Positions 25,026-30,832 of a DNA stretch of 30,832 bases are shown here, piece after piece. Within the stretch, counting starts at the first letter, position 1. The number at the start of each line of letters is the position of its first letter. The DNA is from JAYTQQ01 sp043746635. GTDB taxonomy: Bacteria > Bdellovibrionota > Bdellovibrionia > Bdellovibrionales > JAMPXM01. The translations under genes and the position numbers were made by a program. The stretch is from contig JAYTQQ010000047.1 in NCBI GenBank assembly GCA_043746635.1, positions 1 through 30,832 on the forward strand, given 5' to 3'. The notes beneath the pieces were generated by a model, which saw nothing but the letters and a program-made list of their open reading frames with translations, made no database searches and was not told the DNA's origin.

Positions 25026-27533
25026 ATGGTAAAAACCGCAAATTTAACTCCTCTCATGAAGCAGTATTGGGAAATTAAAACTTTTCATCCCGATAAAATT
25101 CTCTTGTTTCGAATGGGTGATTTTTTTGAAATGTTTTATGAGGATGCCGAAAAAGCGGCTCCCGTCATGGGAATCGCGCTGACGTCTCGAAATAAAAATT
25201 CAGAAGAAAAAACTCCCATGTGCGGAGTTCCTCATCATTCGATTGGCCCTCAGATTAATAAACTTTTAAAGGCGGGCCTTAAAGTTGCGATTTGCGATCA
25301 GCTCGAAGACGCGGCTTTAGCGAAGGGTCTCGTCAAGCGCGGAGTGACGCGTATCTTGTCTCCCGGTCTAGTGTTTGATCCCGACACTCTTGATGAGTCG
25401 ACTCCTAATTTAATCGCAAGTTTTGATGAGGAGAGCGTTTCGTTTCTAGAGGCTTCGACGCTCGAAGCTTTTAGCTACCAAGTGGATGCATCAAAGCGAA
25501 ACGAATTGATCAGGGCTCTCGGCCCTGTAGAAGTGATCTTAAGTCTCGAGCAAGAATTATCTGGATTTGAAAATTTAGTTCTGAGCCGATGCGAGTTGGA
25601 TTCGAAAGCACTTAGAACCGAGAAGTTTGAAAGTCAGCTGAGACTTAAAAAATATCTCGGACAAATGCAAGCGAACGAACATATATTAAAGATTGACTTC
25701 GAAGTTCGTGAACTCGCCGGTCGCATGCAGCTATCGACAAATACGGTGAAAAGTCTCGAAATTTTTGAAAATTACCAACGTGAAACCCGCGGTTCACTTT
25801 TTCAAGCGATTGATCGTACCAAGAGCTCAGCCGGAAAAAGATGTCTCAAAGCTTGGCTGAGATTTCCGCTTTTGCAAAAGTCGGGGATTGAAACGAGGCT
25901 CGACCAAGTTCAGGCGTTTTCAGATTCTCCGCATTTGAAAGATCTACGCTTAGCAATTGGTCGTATGGGGGACATCGAGAGGAGACTGTCTAAAATTTCG
26001 AGCCCTAATGTGTCGCCGAGAGATTTGCTCTCTCTGTGTGATTCATTGGCGGCGGGGCTTGAAGCGAGTAGTTTCTGCGCGCAAAAAATCTGGTCTGATC
26101 AGGATCTCTCGCAGGCTCGGTTTGCACTCGAAATAATTCTGTCCCGTATCCAAGAAGAAGCTCCGGTGAATCTCAAGAACGGCAACGTGATTAAGCCAGG
26201 CGTTTCGAAAGAGCTTGATGAGTGCATGATGCTTTCAACCAATTCACAAGATTTACTTTTGCAGTTAGAGGCTCGCGAAAAAGAACTGACCGGTATTTCT
26301 TCTCTAAAGGTCAGATTCAATAATATTTTTGGTTACTACATCGAAATTACGAACACCCATAAAGACAAAGTGCCGATTTCTCGTTATGAACGTAAACAGA
26401 CACTTGCGGGTAGCGAGCGCTACATGACGAAGGAGCTCGCTGAGATTGAAACAAAAGTCTTGGGGGCACAGGCGAAGCGCCTCGAGCTTGAGGTGGCGCT
26501 CTTCGAAGATGTCAGACAACGGATTATGAAGGCCTCTCCAGTCTTATTGAAACTCGCTCGTGATTGGGCGGAAGTTGATGTCCTGGCCGCGCTCGCGCAG
26601 CTCGCGCTCGAGCAAGACTACAAGCGTCCGAAATTTATCGCTTGGGATAAAAATCTGAGCCTCACGATAAAAGCTTCGCGACACCCGGTGATTGAGCAGA
26701 ATTTAAAAATTCCTTTTAAGGCGAACGATATTCACTTAGGCTTAAGCGATTGCCTGTTACTAACGGGTCCAAACATGGCCGGTAAGAGTACCCTCATGAG
26801 ACAAGTGGCGATCACGAGCTTGCTTGCACAGATGGGATCTTTTGTTCCTTGTGAGTCTGCGGATCTTCCAATTTTTGATCAAATTTTTACCCGCATTGGC
26901 GCAAATGATTTCTTAAGCGAAGGTCTTTCAACCTTCATGGTTGAGATGAAAGAAGCTGCCGAGATCCTTTCGAATGCGACTCCGCAGTCGCTCGTGATTC
27001 TAGACGAGATTGGTCGAGGGACTTCAACCTACGACGGAATGAGTCTCGCCCAAGCAATCCTTGAACATCTTTTGACCCACGCCAATTGCGTGACTTTGTT
27101 TGCGACTCATTACCATGAGCTTACGGATCTTTCGCACCAGTTTTTGAACTTGAAGAATGCGCACATGAGAGTGAGCGAAGTGAACGGTGACATTAGGTTT
27201 TTGCATACGCTCACTCACGGTGCAGCGAGCAAATCTTACGGAATTCACGTAGCGAAGTTGGCTGGCCTTCCGAAGTCATTAACTTCTCGCGCTTCTGAGA
27301 TTTTGCATTTGCTCGAAGAGCCCGAGAAAGTGCCAGAGACTCCGCAGATGAGTTTTTCTTTAGCGGCTCAGGCCGCTGCTCCAGACGAAAGTATACAGGC
27401 GGCGCAAGAATTTCTTCTCAATTTCAAAAATCTAAGTTTAGATAAGATGACTCCGCTTGAAGCCATGATGATTCTCGCCGAATTTCAAACAAAACTCACA
27501 GGAAGTGATTTTGAAAAGTTTTTTAACGCCTGA
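25026..27533 (+). CDS. mutS: DNA mismatch repair ATPase MutS
   Basis: MutS binds mispaired bases and starts mismatch repair. The 835-residue product has the mismatch-reading motif F-x-E in RMGDFFEMFYEDAEKAA near the N-terminus, the connector and lever domains, and the ATPase core. Walker A is GPNMAGKSTLMRQ near residue 581 and Walker B is LVILDEIGRGTSTYDG. ATHYHELTDL and SYGIHVAKLAGLP follow, with a helical C-terminal tail. The GTG at 25023 just before the ATG could also be the start; neither has a clear ribosome-binding site. mutL is not adjacent. The 3' end overlaps glnD by 23 bases. It appears to be a complete, normal MutS1. Confidence 0.96.
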   Translation: MVKTANLTPLMKQYWEIKTFHPDKILLFRMGDFFEMFYEDAEKAAPVMGIALTSRNKNSEEKTPMCGVPHHSIGPQINKLLKAGLKVAICDQLEDAALAKGLVKRGVTRILSPGLVFDPDTLDESTPNLIASFDEESVSFLEASTLEAFSYQVDASKRNELIRALGPVEVILSLEQELSGFENLVLSRCELDSKALRTEKFESQLRLKKYLGQMQANEHILKIDFEVRELAGRMQLSTNTVKSLEIFENYQRETRGSLFQAIDRTKSSAGKRCLKAWLRFPLLQKSGIETRLDQVQAFSDSPHLKDLRLAIGRMGDIERRLSKISSPNVSPRDLLSLCDSLAAGLEASSFCAQKIWSDQDLSQARFALEIILSRIQEEAPVNLKNGNVIKPGVSKELDECMMLSTNSQDLLLQLEAREKELTGISSLKVRFNNIFGYYIEITNTHKDKVPISRYERKQTLAGSERYMTKELAEIETKVLGAQAKRLELEVALFEDVRQRIMKASPVLLKLARDWAEVDVLAALAQLALEQDYKRPKFIAWDKNLSLTIKASRHPVIEQNLKIPFKANDIHLGLSDCLLLTGPNMAGKSTLMRQVAITSLLAQMGSFVPCESADLPIFDQIFTRIGANDFLSEGLSTFMVEMKEAAEILSNATPQSLVILDEIGRGTSTYDGMSLAQAILEHLLTHANCVTLFATHYHELTDLSHQFLNLKNAHMRVSEVNGDIRFLHTLTHGAASKSYGIHVAKLAGLPKSLTSRASEILHLLEEPEKVPETPQMSFSLAAQAAAPDESIQAAQEFLLNFKNLSLDKMTPLEAMMILAEFQTKLTGSDFEKFFNA
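27500..27505 (+). promoter_or_regulatory. Ribosome-binding site deciding the glnD start
   Basis: AGGAAG within the end of mutS lies five bases before the TTG at 27511. The GTG at 27505 overlaps the site itself and so is a poor start. Confidence 0.6.
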
Positions 27534-29826
27534 AGAACGAGAGCTGTTTTCAAAGAAGCTCATTCCACCCAAGGCGCCCGATGGCGAAGAAGAAAACTTT
27601 CATTTCGGAGCGAGAGCTTTTTCTCAGCTCCTTATCCAAAAAATTGAAAAAGACTTTGCGGCACATCCATTGTGGCTCAAAGCCGAGCCTATCGCCTTGG
27701 GGTCTTGGGCCCGCGGTGAGCTTTGCGCGGGCTCAGATCTCGATCTCTTGTTTCTAGGAGATGAAGAAATTGTAGCGCAGTTCGTAACTGATTTTCAAAA
27801 GCGAGGAGTGAAAATTCGCTCCCGTGTTCCTCAGGAGCGACGAGATTGGAGCATCGGCGTTGAAGCTTTCGACGTTATTGCTCTTCTGGATGGTAAAGCT
27901 TTTACCAAGAACGGCTCTTCAGAACTTATCGGGCAGATTCAAATGATTGAAGCTAAGGGTCGAACTTACGCGCGCAAACTTCTTGGGAGCATGAATCTTG
28001 AAAGAAAGTCTCGTACTAAAAGATACGATTCGATCGCGAATTTTTTAGAGCCTAATTTGAAGTTTGGCCCCGGAGGCTTGAGGGATTTGCACCAGGCGCT
28101 CAATCTAGTGAATCTATTTCGCAAGAAATTAGGCGCGTCTGAATTCGTTAATCACCAAAAGCTTGTTCTCGATTATTACTTAGAGTTTTGGTTGCTCGTA
28201 CGGCACAAGCTTCATCTCGAAGGCGGAAGCGATATTTTGTCTGCCAACGATCAGTTGAGCTTAAGCCAGTGGTTTGGATACAAAAATATTCAGGAATTTA
28301 TGCGAGAAGTTCAAAAGGGTCTATCACGCGTCAATTTTTATTCAGATCTTTTATTTGCTGAAGTGCAGGCCGGCTCAAAGACTCTAAAGAAAGTGGAGCG
28401 AACGAATCTTGAGACCCCGATCGATTACGTAAGGGCACTTCAAAGAGATCAATCAATTCTCATGCAAAGTCGAATTCGTTATGAGGCATCATCGGTTTTT
28501 AAAATGGCCACCTCGAAAGATTCAGCTGCGGCCAACCTAAAATTTCTGTCGCTTATTCACGCGAAAACTCCTGATTTAATCACCTACGCATTTTTTCGGT
28601 CGAGACTCATTGATTCATTCGTTCCCGATTTTAAGAAAATTGTTGGTCACGTTCAGCACGATCAATACCATCGCTTTAGCGTCGACGCACATTTGCTTCA
28701 GGCGCTGCGAGAACTTAAGCGTGTCTATAAGACTCCAAAAATTCTTGGTTCGTTGGCCGAGGTCGTAAAAACTTTGAAGGCAAAAGATTGGGAAATTCTC
28801 AGCTGGACTTGTCTCCTTCACGATTTAGCAAAAGGCCGAGGTGGCGACCACTCCGAAGAAGGTGTAGAGCTTGCTAAAATCTATCTTAAAAAGTTTAAGG
28901 TTACTTCGACCACTCGAGAAGAAGTTCTGTGGATGATCGACAAACACCTCATCGTATCGGATGCGGCTTTTCGAAAAAATCCGAGTGCAAAATCGACGCT
29001 TCGGGATCTCTTCGATCAAGACGTCAACGGTGACCGGATCGCCCGGCTCACGATTTTCACAGCGGTCGATATCAAGGCGACGAATCCCGAGGCCTGGAAC
29101 TCTTGGAAAGAGAAGCTGCTCAAACAAGTTGTTACGGCAATGAATGCTCCCGAGGCGAATGTTTATTTGAAACTATCTAAAATATTTGGCAAAATATCGA
29201 CTCCACAGATCGAAAGTTTCTTAGAGTCACTTGATCCTTTTTTGCTTTCGTCAGTTCCGCTTAAATTTTTAGCCGAAGATTTAAAGCTTCTTTTCTTGAA
29301 TCAGAATAAAATCGAACTTATGCCGGCGATTTATCAAAGTCCTAAAAAAGAGATTTGGATCCGACTCTACGAGAAAGAAGATCGTACCGGAGTTTTCTTA
29401 AGCTTCGCGCAAAAACTTTTTCGTCTTAAGTGCAGTATCAATCATGCGTCGATCACAAGCCACCCGAGATTTGGGGTTTACGATTGGTTTCAAGTGCGGA
29501 CGAGTCTCACGAAGGCTGAACTCATGACGCGCATGCAAAAGACAGATCTTGTTTCTGCATCTACAAATTCGAAACTCGACAAAGTTCACTTTGATACAGT
29601 CGAAATGATTTCTCAATCCGAAGAAGAGCTCGTAATCGTATTCACAGGAAGAGATCAGTCGGGTCTTCTGCTCAAAGCCGCTCAGGCATTGTCGGCGCAG
29701 AACCTCAATATTCGTTGGGCGAAGGTACATACATGGGGAAGGCAAATTCAAGATCTCTTCGCGGTTGATTTACCCGAGGATGTTCCTCGGGTGTTAGAGC
29801 TTATTCGGCAAGATGTCATTTCTTAG
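27511..29826 (+). CDS. glnD: [Protein-PII] uridylyltransferase / uridylyl-removing enzyme
   Basis: GlnD senses glutamine and adds or removes UMP on PII proteins, setting nitrogen regulation. The 771-residue product, shorter than the 850-890 of enterobacteria, has all four parts. The nucleotidyltransferase motif is GSWARGELCAGSDLDLLFL near residue 64, and the linker signature EPNLKFGPGGLRDLHQA follows. The HD domain CLLHDLAKGRGGDHSEEG is near residue 437 and would remove UMP. Two C-terminal ACT domains (from about 621, EDRTGVFLSFAQKLF, and about 710, TGRDQSGLLLKAAQAL) bind glutamine. The start is the TTG at 27511. It overlaps mutS by 23 bases, and its stop overlaps the broken gene on the other strand. 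Confidence 0.93.
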   Translation: MKSFLTPEERELFSKKLIPPKAPDGEEENFHFGARAFSQLLIQKIEKDFAAHPLWLKAEPIALGSWARGELCAGSDLDLLFLGDEEIVAQFVTDFQKRGVKIRSRVPQERRDWSIGVEAFDVIALLDGKAFTKNGSSELIGQIQMIEAKGRTYARKLLGSMNLERKSRTKRYDSIANFLEPNLKFGPGGLRDLHQALNLVNLFRKKLGASEFVNHQKLVLDYYLEFWLLVRHKLHLEGGSDILSANDQLSLSQWFGYKNIQEFMREVQKGLSRVNFYSDLLFAEVQAGSKTLKKVERTNLETPIDYVRALQRDQSILMQSRIRYEASSVFKMATSKDSAAANLKFLSLIHAKTPDLITYAFFRSRLIDSFVPDFKKIVGHVQHDQYHRFSVDAHLLQALRELKRVYKTPKILGSLAEVVKTLKAKDWEILSWTCLLHDLAKGRGGDHSEEGVELAKIYLKKFKVTSTTREEVLWMIDKHLIVSDAAFRKNPSAKSTLRDLFDQDVNGDRIARLTIFTAVDIKATNPEAWNSWKEKLLKQVVTAMNAPEANVYLKLSKIFGKISTPQIESFLESLDPFLLSSVPLKFLAEDLKLLFLNQNKIELMPAIYQSPKKEIWIRLYEKEDRTGVFLSFAQKLFRLKCSINHASITSHPRFGVYDWFQVRTSLTKAELMTRMQKTDLVSASTNSKLDKVHFDTVEMISQSEEELVIVFTGRDQSGLLLKAAQALSAQNLNIRWAKVHTWGRQIQDLFAVDLPEDVPRVLELIRQDVIS

Positions 29827-30324
29827 TAAGAATAAACTTCGGTTTTAATTTTATCGAGATCTTGGCAGTCTCGAAAAAGAGCCTGAACACTGTTTTCTGA
29901 ATAAAGAAAACCGAGTGCGGTAGTCACTCGAAAGAACTTCGCTTGAGCGACGGAACAAACTCATGAGCCGCGCTGTCGCGACGTGAACGATTTGGTCATC
30001 ATAAAGTGGTAAGACATCTTCGGGCTTTATCTGATCGGTGACATAGTCATCAATCGAAAGCATTTTTATTTTGATCGCTACGATCGAAGTCGCTTTACTA
30101 AGTTTGTTTAATTCGTCGGTTAAAAAAGTTTTATCCGCCGAGACCATAGAGTGAAGCTGTCTGCGGAACATACCAAACTTTTCAGTTCCCGAACGGTAAT
30201 ACGCCTCGAGAGGAATCATGACTTGGTCGGCAATTTGTTTATAAATGGGAGTGATTCTTGCGTGATCCGTCGAAGTTTCAAGGAGGTTCTTAAATGCAGG
30301 ATTCAGCTGCAGGGATAACTCAGC
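29823..30324 (-). pseudogene. Frameshifted and N-terminally truncated gene of unknown function
   Basis: On the minus strand one frame is open from 30324 to 29851, but it has no ATG before 30219 and no ribosome-binding site there, although codons upstream of 30219 (PAFKNLLETSTDHARITPI) look like protein. Past 29964 this frame turns Ser/Arg-rich and stops at 29851-29853. The +1 frame is open from 29960 to 29823 and reads convincingly (VAQAKFFRVTTALGFLYSEN, then SVQALFRDCQDLDKIKTEVY). It ends in a TAA that overlaps the glnD stop by two bases. One extra base near 29950-29964 would join them. The combined product is helical, soluble-looking and unrecognised. It is either a decayed gene, a programmed +1 shift, or a sequence error. 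The missing start favours decay. Confidence 0.6.
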
Positions 30325-30434
30325 TCATTCCATCTCCGCCGCTTCTAGAACCGCCGGCTGCGAAAGTCGTCGAAGTCATAAGCAAAGAGAGGCGAAAGCC
30401 CTATGCGATGCTTCGGGATCAGAAGAGGTTGTAG
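30294..30434 (+). CDS. Small 46-residue ORF with a strong ribosome-binding site
   Basis: ATG 30294 follows AGGAGG (30281-30286) by seven bases, the best such site in this part of the window, and the frame ends in TAG at 30432-30434. The protein starts MQDSAAGITQLIPSPPLLEP, which is Pro-rich, and ends in a basic half (VVEVISKERRKPYAMLRDQK). It has no signal peptide or membrane segment. Codons such as gtcgtcgaagtc are those used by neighbouring genes. It overlaps, antisense, the upstream end of the broken gene. It is not recognised; a short regulator or a remnant is possible. Confidence 0.55.
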   Translation: MQDSAAGITQLIPSPPLLEPPAAKVVEVISKERRKPYAMLRDQKRL

Positions 30435-30807
30435 CGGTGAACCTCGACGTTTTTGTTCCCTAGATTGAGGCGCATGATAGCTTTAGCACTCTCAATCATA
30501 CAAACAAATTTTCGGTTAAAAGAATTTGTTCTTTCTTGTATAAGAAGAAATGCTGTTAAAGTTCGAATATTTAATTGCTAAAACAATTTTAGATGTGATT
30601 TGATTACCGAAAACGAGGTGGATTTGTTTTTATCTAAAGTCGGTCTAGTTTTAAAAAAAACTTTTGAATGGCTCTTGCGGAATGAAAAATTAACTGTCAG
30701 ACTTTGATACAGGTGATGAGATAAAGCATGAATGCTAGTCGAAGAACCTTAACAACTAAGAATTTACCTAACCAATAGTTTAGTAACCTTATCAGGAGGG
30801 AGCAAGG
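30435..30807. other. AT-rich non-coding stretch before the last gene
   Basis: I see no convincing gene in these 373 bases, which are clearly richer in A and T than the genes around. They hold a possible weak terminator (30503-30539) and probably the promoter and long leader of the gene starting at 30808. No clear -35/-10 pair, sigma-54 or sigma-28 site could be picked out with confidence. A 35-codon frame (TTG 30600 to TGA 30707) exists but has no ribosome-binding site. Confidence 0.6.
30503..30539 (+). terminator. Possible weak terminator after the small ORF
   Basis: AACAAATT (30503-30510) pairs exactly with AATTTGTT (30523-30530), followed by an interrupted T-rich run (CTTTCTTGT). The stem is AT-only except for one G-C pair, so termination would be weak. 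Confidence 0.3.
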
Positions 30808-30832
30808 ATGCTCAGAGACGCATTAATACAAA
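30808..30832 (+). CDS. Start of a gene cut by the window end
   Basis: ATG 30808 lies seven bases after AGGAGGG (30794-30800), a near-perfect ribosome-binding site, and opens a frame reading MLRDALIQ up to the window edge. Eight codons are too few to name a product. The long AT-rich leader before it suggests this gene has its own promoter. Confidence 0.55.

Noticed and set aside
30600..30707. 35-codon plus-strand frame in the AT-rich stretch, possible amphipathic peptide
   Set aside because: It needs a TTG start and has no ribosome-binding site; AT-rich sequence easily gives Leu/Lys-rich frames.
1..30832. tRNA genes, rRNA, CRISPR arrays, insertion sequences, prophage genes
   Set aside because: No cloverleaf-like segment, regular spaced repeats, transposase or phage protein was seen; nearly all sequence is used by coding genes.

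Overview
The window reads as one stretch of a Gram-negative bacterial chromosome, gene-dense and mostly on the + strand. Envelope genes (an outer-membrane beta-barrel, several signal peptides, and LdcA plus Mpl for recycling meso-DAP peptides), frequent TTG/GTG starts and tightly overlapping genes fit a Bdellovibrionota or 'deltaproteobacterial'-type organism. That assignment is inference from style and gene content, not a database match. I see no rRNA, tRNA, CRISPR array, insertion sequence or phage gene.

Layout. (1) 1-4196: the 3' part of rnc, then era, der and a sodium:neurotransmitter-symporter-type transporter, each start overlapping the previous stop. RNase III and Era both carry unusual residues at normally conserved sites. 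(2) 4193-6892: a small envelope region with an exported minus-strand protein, a divergent small exported protein with its own terminator, and a minus-strand outer-membrane barrel. (3) 7112-16428: a purine operon purM-purN-X-purB-purC-purS-purQ-purL-purF, preceded by an orphan plus-strand hairpin/T-run terminator. X (8643-9932) is a 429-residue protein of unknown function locked between purN and purB. purD, purE/K and purH are not here. (4) 16428-24958: genes continuing without a gap: LD-carboxypeptidase, serine beta-lactamase-like hydrolase, RNA m5U methyltransferase-like protein, Mpl, a membrane protein with HEAT-like repeats, a NUDIX hydrolase and an exported DUF3857/transglutaminase protein. 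LdcA and Mpl together form a peptidoglycan tripeptide recycling route. (5) 25026-29826: mutS and glnD, overlapping. (6) 29823-30832: a decayed minus-strand gene whose frame breaks near 29960, a 46-codon plus-strand ORF with an excellent ribosome-binding site, an AT-rich non-coding stretch, and the first codons of another gene cut by the window end.

How the parts work together: the purine block supplies most of the steps from PRPP to IMP/AMP, and very tight spacing implies coupled translation. The block after purF returns cell-wall peptides to UDP-MurNAc. The strongest candidates for new biology are gene X, the purM leader with its terminator, the altered RNase III/Era residues, and the broken gene with its neighbouring small ORF at the right end.
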